A DNA stretch of 64,000 bases from Exiguobacterium sp. 9-2 (GTDB lineage: Bacteria; Bacillota; Bacilli; Exiguobacteriales; Exiguobacteriaceae). Both the position numbers and the translations under genes were made by a program. Position 1 is the stretch's first letter; each line of letters starts with the position of its first letter. Of the stretch, positions 36,379 to 45,204 are shown piece after piece. The stretch lies in contig NZ_CP142850.1 in NCBI RefSeq assembly GCF_036287235.1, positions 2,961,501 to 3,025,500 of the forward strand, given 5' to 3'. The notes under the pieces were generated by a model. It saw nothing but the letters and a program-made list of their open reading frames with translations. It ran no database searches and was not told where the DNA came from.

Positions 36379-37551
36379 ATGCAAACAGCGATTACTTACT
36401 TACAACGGTGTCTTCAAATTCCAAGTGTCAATCCGATGGACGGAGAAGAAGCCGTCGCACGTTACGTGTACGATGTATTGGTCGATCATCAGATCTCGAC
36501 AGAATGGATTGAAGTTTCACCAAAACGAATTTGTCTCGTCGCGACCGTCCCTGCGAGCGAGGATGTTTCACGTCCTGCCGTCCTCGGTCTATCTGGTCAT
36601 CTCGATACGGTTCCAGTTCAAGAAGACGGCTGGACGAAAGATCCATATGGTGGCGAAATCGAAGACGGCCGCATCTATGGTCGTGGGGCTTCTGATATGA
36701 AATCAGGTGTCATGGCAATGGTGCAAGCACTGATTCAATATAGAGAACGTCAAGAACGACCAAACACTATCAAACTTCTGATTACATCCGATGAGGAGAA
36801 TGGAATGACGGGTGCTCGTCATTTGACCGAACAAGGACACGCGGATGATTTAGACGCTTTACTGATCACAGAACCAACAAGCGGAATGATCGGTTATGCA
36901 CAAAAAGGTGTCGTTGGGATCGAAGTGACATGTCGTGGGAAAAGTGCACACAGCTCTGCCCCTCAACTCGGACGTAATGCGATCGATGACGTCTATCGCG
37001 TCATCCAGGAAGTGAAGTCGGAACGCTTCTCGATTACAGCGAATCATCATCCGGCGCTTGGTCCAGTCGTCGCGTCAATCACATCCATAAAAGGAGGCGA
37101 AGGACCGAATGTCGTTCCGAGTCAGGCTTCCTTTTATATGGATATTCGGACGATTCCCGGGTTCGGTCGAGCGGACGTTCTTGCTGCCTTTACAGCTATC
37201 GAGCGTCGTCTTGTAGCAGAAGATTCCGAGTTTGATATGAACGTGACCGTCATCAAGGATATTCCTTCTTGTGAAACCGATGAACAGGCGCCTTTCTTGC
37301 AACAGGTCGCGGATACGATGGAGCAGGTTAGCGGCGTGACACCACGAAAAATCGCTATTCCAGGTGGAACGGATGGTGCGATGTTCAGCCAAGCGAAAAA
37401 GTCATTTCCAATCGCAATCGCTTCATTCCATGATTTCCGTCTCGCACACCAAGTGGATGAATCGATTCCGTTATCCGAATATGAACAAACGATTGCGTTT
37501 TGCTTCAACTTGATCAACACACCATTACATCAATCGCTCCCATCACATTAA
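36379..37551 (+). CDS. M20 family metallopeptidase (ArgE/DapE/ACY1-like)
   Basis: A 390-residue dizinc hydrolase. Ligand segments are LSGHLDTVPV (His, Asp), IYGRGASDMKSG (bridging Asp), TSDEENGMTGA (catalytic Glu pair) and ITEPTSG. The dimerisation domain follows (about 180-290). The C-terminal IPGGTDGAMFSQA and SFHDFRLAHQVDE contribute a His ligand. It probably cleaves an N-acyl or amide bond; the acyl substrate is unknown. The ATG at 36379 follows AAAGGGGGAAAAATTC. Upstream a -10-like TACACT (36351-36356) sits beside an inverted repeat (CCCTGA at 36329 with TCAGGG at 36345). Confidence 0.9.
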   Translation: MQTAITYLQRCLQIPSVNPMDGEEAVARYVYDVLVDHQISTEWIEVSPKRICLVATVPASEDVSRPAVLGLSGHLDTVPVQEDGWTKDPYGGEIEDGRIYGRGASDMKSGVMAMVQALIQYRERQERPNTIKLLITSDEENGMTGARHLTEQGHADDLDALLITEPTSGMIGYAQKGVVGIEVTCRGKSAHSSAPQLGRNAIDDVYRVIQEVKSERFSITANHHPALGPVVASITSIKGGEGPNVVPSQASFYMDIRTIPGFGRADVLAAFTAIERRLVAEDSEFDMNVTVIKDIPSCETDEQAPFLQQVADTMEQVSGVTPRKIAIPGGTDGAMFSQAKKSFPIAIASFHDFRLAHQVDESIPLSEYEQTIAFCFNLINTPLHQSLPSH

Positions 37552-37603
37552 AAAAAGAAGGAACGACATTCGATATTGTAACCGAATGTCGTCCCTTCTT
37601 TTT
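37550..37603. terminator. Bidirectional intrinsic terminator
   Basis: A stem of about 20 bp (AGAAGG..CGACATTCG with CGAATGTCG..CCTTCT) is flanked by A and T runs. It separates the rightward peptidase gene from the leftward hypothetical gene. Confidence 0.93.
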
Positions 37604-37628
37604 GTATTAGCGCCTTTCATCAGCTGAT

Positions 37629-37976
37629 TCAGTAGACGCCAAGTTGTGCTAACGCCTCACTTAAATAACTTTGATCACTGCGAAACTGGTGACTCGTTTG
37701 TCCGTCAGACCAACTGATGAAGACACGACCAAGTCGGTCATAGCGTAAGCGGAGTCGAATTACTCCCTGCTCGAATACGACTTCACCGTGTAACGACTCA
37801 TGGACGTGAGCAAAGTTACGGATGAACGCATCATATTGATTGAATGTAACTGAAAACTGGTGTTCACTATTCCGCCCTACCATCTGAATCGTTAGTTCTT
37901 CTTGCGTTGGATATACGTGTAAGATTTCCCATAGTACACTGCTTTCTTCTCCTCGAAACACGATACGATGCTTCAT
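37629..37976 (-). CDS. Hypothetical protein, 115 residues
   Basis: I do not recognise this family. The protein is soluble, mostly short amphipathic strands (KHRIVFRGEESSVLWEIL, IQMVGRNSEHQFSVTF, VFISWSDGQTSHQF) and ends in a short helix. I chose the ATG at 37976 because GAGGTGGAAATCGA precedes it; the frame remains open to 38033. It diverges from the DUF1801 gene across an 85-bp gap that must hold both promoters. Confidence 0.65.
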   Translation of the reverse strand: MKHRIVFRGEESSVLWEILHVYPTQEELTIQMVGRNSEHQFSVTFNQYDAFIRNFAHVHESLHGEVVFEQGVIRLRLRYDRLGRVFISWSDGQTSHQFRSDQSYLSEALAQLGVY

Positions 37977-38061
37977 TCGATTTCCACCTCTGAGCCACAG
38001 GATATTTACTAGCACTTCTCGAAAGTAACCCATATCTTCTTCATCCGAAAGGAGTCTGCTT

Positions 38062-38487
38062 ATGCCTGATACGCCAAAGACAGGTCCTACCGAACAGTCC
38101 GTTGATGCCTTTCTGACACAAGTCGAACCGCCGCAACGTCAAGCAGATGGTATCACACTACGTCAGTTCTTCGAAGATGTCACGGGATATGAAGCCGTAC
38201 TTTGGGGTTCATCCTTGATTGGTTTTGGTTCCTACCATTATCGCTATGCCTCCGGCCGCGAGGGCGATAGCTTTTATGTCGGCTTTTCTCCGCGGAAGAC
38301 GAACCTCGTCCTTTATCTCGCACTTGGTGAAGACGCAGTCTCAGAACGACTGCTTGCCAGTCTCGGTACGTATCGACGCGGTAAGTCCTGCATCTACGTA
38401 AAACGACTGACTGACATCGACTTAGGCGTACTTCGGGAAATGATCGAGCACTCGATCCGCACGTTAAGAACCATGTACCCCTCTTGA
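38062..38487 (+). CDS. DUF1801 domain protein (YdhG-like)
   Basis: A 141-residue protein with DUF1801 landmarks: SVDAFLTQVEPPQRQADGIT, YEAVLWGSSLIGFGSYHY and FYVGFSPRKTNLVLYL, then GKSCIYVKRLTDIDL. The fold is small and alpha/beta; its function is unknown. The start follows GAAAGGAGTCTGCTT. It converges on the MFS transporter gene across a shared terminator. Confidence 0.88.
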   Translation: MPDTPKTGPTEQSVDAFLTQVEPPQRQADGITLRQFFEDVTGYEAVLWGSSLIGFGSYHYRYASGREGDSFYVGFSPRKTNLVLYLALGEDAVSERLLASLGTYRRGKSCIYVKRLTDIDLGVLREMIEHSIRTLRTMYPS

Positions 38488-38495
38488 TTTTAATC

Positions 38496-38532
38496 AAAAA
38501 CAGCCGAAGCGAATGCGCTTCGGCTGTCTTGT
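38496..38532. terminator. Bidirectional intrinsic terminator
   Basis: ACAGCCGAAGCG pairs with CGCTTCGGCTGT (about 38500-38511 with 38516-38527). Five A's on the left give a T run for the minus-strand MFS gene. Confidence 0.9.
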
Positions 38533-38539
38533 TATCGAA

Positions 38540-39778
38540 TTAATGTCCGCCTTCCGTCCGGTCGATATGGCGAATGTGTTTGAGATTGACCCCGATGATG
38601 ATGACGGATAAGAGGACGAAGCCACTTCCGACATAAAACGGTAGATTTGCGTTGAAGATTTCAGCCAATTTACCGGCCATGAATGGCGCGATGGCTGCCC
38701 CGAGAAAACGTAGGAAACTGTATGCCGCAGATGCTGTCGAACGTTCGACAGGTGCTGCATCCATGACAGCTGTCGTGATGAGCGTGTTGTTATTCCCAAG
38801 CACAGCTCCCGCCAAGATGACACAGACGATGACGACGGCTGGAGTTTCCGTGAAGATTCCCATTAAAAGAAGCAAGATCGCGAATGTGATCAACATCATG
38901 ATCATCGCTTTGATCGTTCCGAACCATTGTTTCAGTTTCGGAGCCGTTAAGACTGATGTGATCGCAAGCAACATCCCCCAACCGAGGAAGACGAATCCGA
39001 GTCCTTTCGCTGGTAGTTTCATGACGAATGGTGCATAGGCCATGATCGTAAAGAAACCAACGTTATAAAGCGCCGCAACGATCCCGAGTGTCAAGAGCGA
39101 ACGATGCTTCATCGCTTGGAACGGTGCTTTTAATGATAACTTTTGTTTTGGTGCAGCAGATGCTGCTGGTTTTGGCATCAAGAAGAGCAAGACGAGAAAC
39201 GCGATGACCATGATTGTCGCAACACCCATGAATGGGGCGCGCCATGTGATCGAACCGAGTGTTCCGCCTAATAGCGGTCCAATCGAAATCCCAAGACCAA
39301 CGGCTGCTTCATACAAAATGATGGCTTTTGCTGTTCCGCCTGACGACAGCGAAACGATCGCAGCCAGTGCGGTTGCGACGAACAAAGCGTTCCCAAGTCC
39401 CCATCCACCGCGTAACGCGACGAGCGTCCAAATGCTGTCTGCTTGTGAAGCAAAACCAGCAACAGTTGCGATGACGGCGATCCCGAGCATTAATGTTCCT
39501 TTTTGACCAATCCGTGATGAGATCGCGCCTGTAATTAACATCGCGAATGCCATGACGGCGTTATAACTTGTAAATAAGAGCGTTACTTCACTTTTGGACG
39601 CTTCTAAATTCTCGGCAATCGTCGGTAACACGGGATTGACGAGTCCCATTCCCATGAATGCTGTAATACTGGCGAAAAAGACTGCCCAAACAGCAACCGG
39701 TTGATGGAATAATCCATGTTTGCTTTCCGCTAATACCGTTTCCGGCTCAAGCGTCGTTGTTTTTTCAGCAAGTGCCAT
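38540..39778 (-). CDS. MFS transporter (drug efflux-like)
   Basis: A 412-residue major facilitator with 12 predicted helices. A cytosolic loop motif is ITGAISSRIGQKGTLMLG after helix 2, and an antiporter motif C-like stretch, YEAAVGLGISIGPLLGGTLG, lies in helix 5. Both features favour drug or metabolite efflux driven by protons. The ATG follows GAAGGGACACT. It is 26 bases downstream of the CBS gene, so the two form an operon that diverges from a MarR-type regulator. Confidence 0.9.
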   Translation of the reverse strand: MALAEKTTTLEPETVLAESKHGLFHQPVAVWAVFFASITAFMGMGLVNPVLPTIAENLEASKSEVTLLFTSYNAVMAFAMLITGAISSRIGQKGTLMLGIAVIATVAGFASQADSIWTLVALRGGWGLGNALFVATALAAIVSLSSGGTAKAIILYEAAVGLGISIGPLLGGTLGSITWRAPFMGVATIMVIAFLVLLFLMPKPAASAAPKQKLSLKAPFQAMKHRSLLTLGIVAALYNVGFFTIMAYAPFVMKLPAKGLGFVFLGWGMLLAITSVLTAPKLKQWFGTIKAMIMMLITFAILLLLMGIFTETPAVVIVCVILAGAVLGNNNTLITTAVMDAAPVERSTASAAYSFLRFLGAAIAPFMAGKLAEIFNANLPFYVGSGFVLLSVIIIGVNLKHIRHIDRTEGGH

Positions 39779-39804
39779 AGTGTCCCTTCTTTCTATTGAA
39801 TGTA

Positions 39805-40260
39805 TTATATGAACTGTTTAAACGAATGGCGGATGACGTCGCCTCGACTAATGATCCCAACAAGACGTCCTGCCTTAAGGATTGGAAGCTTTTTGATCCG
39901 TTTTGAACCGAGCGTTGCTGCAATCTCTTCCATTTCTGTATCAGCGTCTGCTGTTACAACCTTCCGGCGTGCAAGTTCCATGACAGGTCGATTCAAGATA
40001 TGACGAATTCGATCTTCATAATCTTCTTCGTCTCCTTTGATGACATCTACATATAAGAATGTATCGACGATGATGTCCTTGTGTTTTCCGATCGCGCGCA
40101 TGATATCTCCGTCACTGATATAACCGACGACCTCTTGCTCGGCATTGATGACGGGTACGCCGCTAATACCAGATTGAATGAATCGTTCGATGACCGTACG
40201 AATCAGATCTGTATCGTTTACCGTAATGACCTCTTGTTTCATCGATTCATAAGCTTTCAT
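39805..40260 (-). CDS. CBS-domain-pair protein
   Basis: A 151-residue protein made of two CBS motifs, roughly residues 8-60 (ITVNDTDLIRTVIERF, GVPVINAEQEVVGYISDGDI) and 90-148 (KVVTADADTEMEEIAAT, LPILKAGRLVGIISRGDVI). CBS pairs bind adenosine nucleotides and sense energy or second messengers. A stand-alone CBS protein co-transcribed with an MFS efflux pump is unusual; it could gate the pump, but that is a guess. The ATG at 40260 follows AAAGGAGAATTCAG. Confidence 0.88.
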   Translation of the reverse strand: MKAYESMKQEVITVNDTDLIRTVIERFIQSGISGVPVINAEQEVVGYISDGDIMRAIGKHKDIIVDTFLYVDVIKGDEEDYEDRIRHILNRPVMELARRKVVTADADTEMEEIAATLGSKRIKKLPILKAGRLVGIISRGDVIRHSFKQFI

Positions 40261-40299
40261 CTGAATTCTCCTTTGTCGTTCGTTTCTCATCTACGAAAG

Positions 40300-40343
40300 T
40301 TGTATGATACAATTAAAAGAACAAAAATGATTGTATAATACAA
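40300..40343. promoter_or_regulatory. Twin palindromic operators over divergent promoters (MarR / CBS-MFS)
   Basis: Two perfect 13-bp palindromes occur: TTGTATGATACAA (40300-40312) and TTGTATAATACAA (40331-40343), 31 bp centre to centre, about three helical turns. Each overlaps a -10-like hexamer: TATCAT on the minus strand in the first and TATAAT on the plus strand in the second. They are likely sites for the adjacent MarR-family protein. Confidence 0.75.
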
Positions 40344-40442
40344 CTACAACTCTGTCAAGCCTCCTGCTTTTCGCATTGACAGCTTATCCACATTGGGTAA
40401 TCATGAGGGACAGAGAGACTTTTTTGAAAGGGGAGATACCCG

Positions 40443-40865
40443 ATGTCTCAACAATCACTCGAAACCATTGAACTCGAGTTAGCGATCCTGATCCGGCGCT
40501 TAACGACGGCGACGGCAGACAATCGTAATTTGGACCGTGCTTCTTATCTCTTACTGCGACAATTAGCGGATTCCGGCAACGTCGGTGTTAAAACACTTGC
40601 CCGTGAACTTCAGCTCGATGTCTCGACCGTCAGTCGTCAAGCAGCGGCACTCGATCAGAAGCAACTCGTTGAAAAAGTAAAAGATCCGACAGATGGGCGA
40701 GCCTTCTTCTATCATATTACAGATAAAGGACAACAAGAACTCACCATCTACCGAACCGCACGTCTCGCGAGCATCGAACGTCTACTGACAGACTGGCCAG
40801 CGGATGATGCAGAAGATTTCGGACGCCTATTGCAACAATTCAATCGCGCCTTGCGCGAACGGTAA
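40443..40865 (+). CDS. MarR family transcriptional regulator
   Basis: A 140-residue winged-helix regulator. The DNA-recognition part is GVKTLARELQLDVSTVSRQA and the wing is KVKDPTDGRAFFYHITDKG. The two flanking helical regions form the dimer. It has no cysteine, so a ligand rather than oxidation is the likely signal. The start follows GAAAGGGGAGATACCCG. It diverges from the CBS-MFS operon; twin palindromes between them suggest it represses both. A single DnaA-box match (TTATCCACA, 40384-40392) lies in its leader. Confidence 0.9.
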   Translation: MSQQSLETIELELAILIRRLTTATADNRNLDRASYLLLRQLADSGNVGVKTLARELQLDVSTVSRQAAALDQKQLVEKVKDPTDGRAFFYHITDKGQQELTIYRTARLASIERLLTDWPADDAEDFGRLLQQFNRALRER

Positions 40866-40880
40866 TGGAATCACACCATT

Positions 40881-40922
40881 AAAAAAACGGACGCGAAATC
40901 GATTGATTTCGTGTCCGTTTTT
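40881..40922. terminator. Bidirectional intrinsic terminator
   Basis: A stem of about 19 bp (AAAAACGGAC.CGAAATC with GATTTCG.GTCCGTTTTT, one mismatch) has A's on the left and T's on the right. It separates marR from the convergent mmuM gene. Confidence 0.93.
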
Positions 40923-40935
40923 TCGTCATCATTCA

Positions 40936-41868
40936 TCACGTATGAGAAACCTGGCAAACCGAACGAATTTGCGCGATATGTTCCGGTGAAGTTCTACAAC
41001 AACCGCCAATCAATCGTGCTCCAGCTTCATACCATGTCTTTGCGATGGCTTGGAACGACGTGCACTGATTCGTACCCGACCACGTCTTTGCGACCGGATC
41101 ATAGACTTCACCGGAGTTCGGATAGACAATGATTGGAACACTCGTCAACGTCTTAACGTGACGGATGAAGTCGGTCGCGTAGGATGCCGGAAAACAATTT
41201 GCGCCGATTGCTGCAAGTTGCGGATGCTGTCCGATCGTCTCGATGCATATCGCAAGCGGTGTTCCCTCACTGATGTGCGTCGCATCTTGAAGCGAGAACG
41301 TCAGCCAAGCAGACACTTCCGGGAACGCTTCGAGAATCCCGAACAACACGACAGCTTCCTCAAGCGACGGAATCGTCTCGAATGCCAGCAGATCAGCCCC
41401 CGCTTCAATCAATGCTTCGATGCGCGGTCTGTGGAAGGCTTCTAGCACATCTGCTGACACTCCATAATGACCGCGATACTCAGAACCATCTGCTAAGTAG
41501 GCACCATAAGGACCAACCGATCCCGCGATCAGTGCGGCATTCTTTCCGCTACGCGTCCGTGCGTCTTGCGCTAAGGTAACCGTTTGTCGAATTAACGCTT
41601 GTGCTTCCTCGGTCGTGATATGACGTTGCTTAAATCCTTCGATACTTGCTTGATAGCTTGAGGTGATCGCAACATCGGCGCCCACTTCAAAGTAATCGTG
41701 ATGGACACGCTCAATCTGTTCCGGTGCTTCGATTAAGAGGCGTGCCGACCAGAGTGGATCGTTCAGGTCGAATCCCTTTTGTTCGAGTTCAGTCGCAAGC
41801 GCACCATCTAAAATCAGGAAAGGAACTTCCTGTAATCGTTGATCAACTGGATTTTTGATTCGGGACAT
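40936..41868 (-). CDS. mmuM: Homocysteine S-methyltransferase
   Basis: A 310-residue zinc enzyme that moves a methyl group from S-methylmethionine (or SAM) to homocysteine, giving methionine. The zinc ligands are in [10 protein letters not shown] and [13 protein letters not shown]. Substrate-fold segments [15 protein letters not shown] and [17 protein letters not shown] are typical of MmuM/YitJ-type domains. The ATG at 41868 follows GGAGTGTTGAAA and lies inside the end of the upstream permease gene (26-base overlap). It is the second gene of the SAM-I riboswitch operon. Confidence 0.95.
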   Translation of the reverse strand: MSRIKNPVDQRLQEVPFLILDGALATELEQKGFDLNDPLWSARLLIEAPEQIERVHHDYFEVGADVAITSSYQASIEGFKQRHITTEEAQALIRQTVTLAQDARTRSGKNAALIAGSVGPYGAYLADGSEYRGHYGVSADVLEAFHRPRIEALIEAGADLLAFETIPSLEEAVVLFGILEAFPEVSAWLTFSLQDATHISEGTPLAICIETIGQHPQLAAIGANCFPASYATDFIRHVKTLTSVPIIVYPNSGEVYDPVAKTWSGTNQCTSFQAIAKTWYEAGARLIGGCCRTSPEHIAQIRSVCQVSHT

Positions 41869-43246
41869 TTTCAACACTCCGTTTCTGAGAAGAATTCGTG
41901 AACGCATGAACGACATAACAGATCACGATGAATGGGATACCGCAATACAAGGCGACTCGTTGCGTCGGATCAAATCCGATACCAATCAGGGAAATCAAAC
42001 AGACGACGAAAGCGGCGATCGGTACCAATGGAAAGAGTGGTGTACGATAGACCAATTCGTCGACCGTATGCCCTTCGCGGAGGAATTGTTTCCGGAAGCG
42101 ATACTGCGCAACGCTGATACTCATCCAGACGATGACAACAGCAAGACCGGAAATCGAGACGAGCGCGATATAGACACTTCCTGCTGCATAGATGCTAGAA
42201 AGCAAAGCAAGTCCTCCACCAAGCATGCTGAACAAAACAGCTCGAAGTGGAACCCCACTTGGCGTCACCTGGGCGAAGAAACGCGGAATCATGCGTTCGT
42301 TCGCAAGCGACCAAAGCATCCGGGAGGCAGCGTAAAGCCCAGAGTTCGCTGCCGATAAGATCGCTGTCAGAATGACGAAGTTCATCACGTCTGCCGCATA
42401 CGGAATCCCGATTCGTTCGAACACCGCGACGAATGGACTTTCGAGCACGCCCTTCCCTTCCGTTGGCAATAAGACGGCTAATACAATGATCGTACCGACG
42501 AAAAAGAGGACGAGTCGCAAAATCGTTGTTCGGATCGCAAGCGGAATCGTCCGCTTCGGATCGACCGCTTCACCCGCTGCGACGCCGATCAATTCCGTTC
42601 CTGAGTAAGCAAAGTTCACGGCAAGCATCGTCATGAAGATCGCAAATGCCCCATTTGGAAACAATCCTCCTTCCGTTAAGGAAGAAAAGAATGAGGCTGG
42701 GCTACCATCTTGTAATGGGATGAAGCCAACGATGGCTCCCGCACCAAGTAAAATGAAAGCAATGATCGTTACGACCTTAATGGCGGAGAACCAAAACTCG
42801 ACTTCAGCAAATACGCGGACCTTCAAGACGTTGATACCAAGGATCATCGCAGCGAATAATGCACTGAACACCCAGACTGGAATCGACGGGAACCAACGTT
42901 GCATTAAAATGCCTGCTGCCGTGAATTCTGAACCAAGGGCGACCGTCCACGTCAGCCAGTAGAGCCAGGCCACCGTATAACCGGTACCGGGTCCGATATA
43001 CTTCGTTGCGTACTTATGGAATGATCCGGTTTCCGGCATGTGCACAGCGAGTTCACCGAGACTTAACATGACTAAGTAGACGACGACGGCTCCGATCAAA
43101 TACGACAAAATCGTTCCGACACGTCCCGCTTGTTCCAACGTATAACCTGTACTTAAAAATAATCCTGTTCCAATGACGCCTCCTAACGACAGCATGATCA
43201 GATGACGTGATTCCATCTTGCGTCGAAACGCTCCGCTCGTTTTCAT
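41843..43246 (-). CDS. mmuP: S-methylmethionine/amino-acid permease (APC superfamily)
   Basis: A 467-residue permease with 12 predicted helices. The opening [21 protein letters not shown] is the APC substrate-binding signature, and [21 protein letters not shown] is the conserved helix 6 region. Its role as an S-methylmethionine importer follows from the overlapping mmuM gene and the SAM-I riboswitch in front. Another sulfur amino acid is possible. The ATG at 43246 follows GAGGAGGAAATGGATTC. Confidence 0.88.
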   Translation of the reverse strand: MKTSGAFRRKMESRHLIMLSLGGVIGTGLFLSTGYTLEQAGRVGTILSYLIGAVVVYLVMLSLGELAVHMPETGSFHKYATKYIGPGTGYTVAWLYWLTWTVALGSEFTAAGILMQRWFPSIPVWVFSALFAAMILGINVLKVRVFAEVEFWFSAIKVVTIIAFILLGAGAIVGFIPLQDGSPASFFSSLTEGGLFPNGAFAIFMTMLAVNFAYSGTELIGVAAGEAVDPKRTIPLAIRTTILRLVLFFVGTIIVLAVLLPTEGKGVLESPFVAVFERIGIPYAADVMNFVILTAILSAANSGLYAASRMLWSLANERMIPRFFAQVTPSGVPLRAVLFSMLGGGLALLSSIYAAGSVYIALVSISGLAVVIVWMSISVAQYRFRKQFLREGHTVDELVYRTPLFPLVPIAAFVVCLISLIGIGFDPTQRVALYCGIPFIVICYVVHAFTNSSQKRSVENVPNQKSS

Positions 43247-43282
43247 GAATCCATTTCCTCCTCGTTCCACCTATTTCAAACA

Positions 43283-43310
43283 AAAAACGCATCCTCACGG
43301 ATGCGTCGGT
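43283..43310 (-). terminator. Riboswitch-controlled terminator before mmuP
   Basis: ACGCATCC pairs with GGATGCGT across a four-base loop, followed on the minus strand by six T's. It lies between the S-box aptamer and the mmuP start. Confidence 0.88.
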
Positions 43311-43325
43311 CGACAATTCGGAAAT

Positions 43326-43423
43326 CTTATCGATCGGGTGCAACACCCGCAGGAATTAGCACAGTATCTTTCGACCTGTTGCTGAGGTTTCATAGGGCCA
43401 GTCCCTCCACCTCTCTGGATAAG
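43326..43423 (-). ncRNA. SAM-I (S-box) riboswitch aptamer upstream of mmuP-mmuM
   Basis: On the minus strand CTTATC (43423-43418) pairs with GATAAG (43331-43326). The S-box core CAGAGAGGTGGAGGGACTGG and CTCAGCAACAGG is clear. High S-adenosylmethionine should end transcription before methionine-salvage uptake genes. Confidence 0.96.
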
Positions 43424-43490
43424 TATGTAATTGTTCCTAACCCTATCAAGTCTTTTCCGGATTGTCAACGCAATTCAGAATACTCCTACC

Positions 43491-43526
43491 AAAAAACATT
43501 CCGTATCGTAATGACCCGGAATGTTA
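43491..43526 (-). terminator. Intrinsic terminator of the polysaccharide pyruvyl transferase gene
   Basis: AACATTCCG (43495-43503) pairs with CGGAATGTT (43517-43525), followed on the minus strand by six T's. Confidence 0.82.
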
Positions 43527-43533
43527 GAACACT

Positions 43534-45000
43534 TTATTTTTTTGCGAATAGATCCGCTGTCTTTAAGGCTGCCCGAACCGCTTTTCGGTTCAATGTCCCT
43601 TGCTGGTGCTTCATTTTCTTCGTTTGGGCAGCCAGTTGCGCTTTGAGCGCCGCAATTTCCTGATCTTTTTGAGTCGTCGTTGTTTGTTTCTGCAATGCTT
43701 TGATTTTCTTATCTTTTTCGGCCAATTGCGCTTTTGCCTGTTTTTGCGCATCCGCGATCTTCTTCTCTTGTTCCGGGAAGAACCGTTCGAAACGGGCGAC
43801 TGCTTCTTCGAGACTCACGCCAGAAATCGGTTGAACCGGTGGAAGTAGTTCCGCTTGCGCCATTTGACGGTCAAACGGCACATTCTCAGGATAATTCGTC
43901 TCTTGGTAAATGTGTTCAAGATCATTCACGTTCAAGAAGTCAACGAAGTTGTCGAAGTTACGTGCTTGAACACGTACTGGACTTTGGAAATCAGCATTGG
44001 CTACGACGTCGGATAATTGTGTATCCGCTTTGATGTCGTTCGCCCAAATATGCGTCAACTGATGATAATCCGTTAGTTCGCGCATTCGTGCATCCTTTGG
44101 AATGAGGATACTCGGCGTACCCGCAAGCGTTGCTGTGATATTTCCATGCAAGCGCGCACCAAAACTGAGGTCTGCCTGCCCGATGAAATCGAACCATGTT
44201 TGTGCGTTCAAGAAGAAACGAACACGATCGTTCATGTAAGCAGGATCCGACATCTTCACCGGATAGTTCGTCACGGACAAATCTGCGATCGGATGCGTTC
44301 CTGTATACGTCAATTTCAGTTCCTTCATCCATTGGGGAATGAAGTAATGATTCGGATACTCTTCCATTCCGCGCGTAATGAAATCAAGAACATTTTGTGG
44401 TGCTAAACGTGACGAGTTGACCGTAATCATCGACTCGGGCGTAATGTTCGTTTCACGAATATGTAAGTCGCGACCAAACGCGTACATCGAAGGACATCCG
44501 ATGACACGATGATCAATGCCTTCGCGAAAACCAAGACGCGTCAAGTATTTCGACGTGATTTCCCCACGAAGACCAAGCATGCTTGAGCGCTCAAGTACAG
44601 CGCTGACGAATGCTTTGACATCTTCATCGAACGGGAATCCGCCGTCTAGATCTGGTTCAAACGGTGCACGTAAGCCTACACCGATGACGACGACTGGAAT
44701 TTTTAATTTCTTGATAAGGCGGGTGTACTTCCGCAACGTCGGTACGAATTCTTTTCGGAATGCATCCGCTAACGGAATGACATAAAGATCAAAGTTGGCA
44801 TTGATTTCGTCCGCCCGTTCTTCATCGTAATAGTAATAGTCCGGTGTAATCGTCGTACCTTCTGTCATCAACGTCCGAAAGATACTGTATTGATAAATGA
44901 GATTTCCAACGTTTCCTCCAATGGAATTATGTTTCATCAAATAAGGAGCATCGAACTGTTCGAATGGTGTCATACCTGCACGAATAATAATACGTTTCAT
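43534..45000 (-). CDS. Polysaccharide pyruvyl transferase family protein with coiled-coil tail
   Basis: A 488-residue protein. Residues ~1-370 match the polysaccharide pyruvyl transferase (CsaB/WcaK) fold: HNSIGGNVGNLIYQYSIF, VVVIGVGLRAPFEP, DLSFGARLHGNITATLAGTP and IWANDI. Such enzymes add pyruvate ketals to cell-wall sugars. Residues ~405-460 form a Lys/Gln-rich coiled coil with repeated KK, KQ and AQ steps (EQEKKIADAQKQAKAQLAEK), then a basic tail. The tail is not part of the usual enzyme. It is monocistronic, without other wall-polymer genes nearby. The start at 45000 follows GAGGGGAAGTTTATCCATT, with rather long spacing. Confidence 0.85.
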   Translation of the reverse strand: MKRIIIRAGMTPFEQFDAPYLMKHNSIGGNVGNLIYQYSIFRTLMTEGTTITPDYYYYDEERADEINANFDLYVIPLADAFRKEFVPTLRKYTRLIKKLKIPVVVIGVGLRAPFEPDLDGGFPFDEDVKAFVSAVLERSSMLGLRGEITSKYLTRLGFREGIDHRVIGCPSMYAFGRDLHIRETNITPESMITVNSSRLAPQNVLDFITRGMEEYPNHYFIPQWMKELKLTYTGTHPIADLSVTNYPVKMSDPAYMNDRVRFFLNAQTWFDFIGQADLSFGARLHGNITATLAGTPSILIPKDARMRELTDYHQLTHIWANDIKADTQLSDVVANADFQSPVRVQARNFDNFVDFLNVNDLEHIYQETNYPENVPFDRQMAQAELLPPVQPISGVSLEEAVARFERFFPEQEKKIADAQKQAKAQLAEKDKKIKALQKQTTTTQKDQEIAALKAQLAAQTKKMKHQQGTLNRKAVRAALKTADLFAKK

Positions 45001-45204
45001 AATGGATAAACTTCCCCTCTCGTCTGCTTCATTCGTCCTTGCAAGAAAAAATGCGGAAAAATATATTATCACTTTTTTTCAATCTCATTAACAATAGATG
45101 AACTTTATTTCGGAAGTCAACGATTCCTAGGGGAAACAGGTCTTTCGTCATCAAAACGAAACATTTGTACTACTCCATTATTTTTCTAAAATAGAAAAAT
45201 GTAA

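Noticed and set aside
41855-42358. 167-codon open frame on the plus strand inside mmuP
   Set aside because: It is antisense to a clear permease; the translation is very rich in Asp, Arg and Asn and has no known motif.
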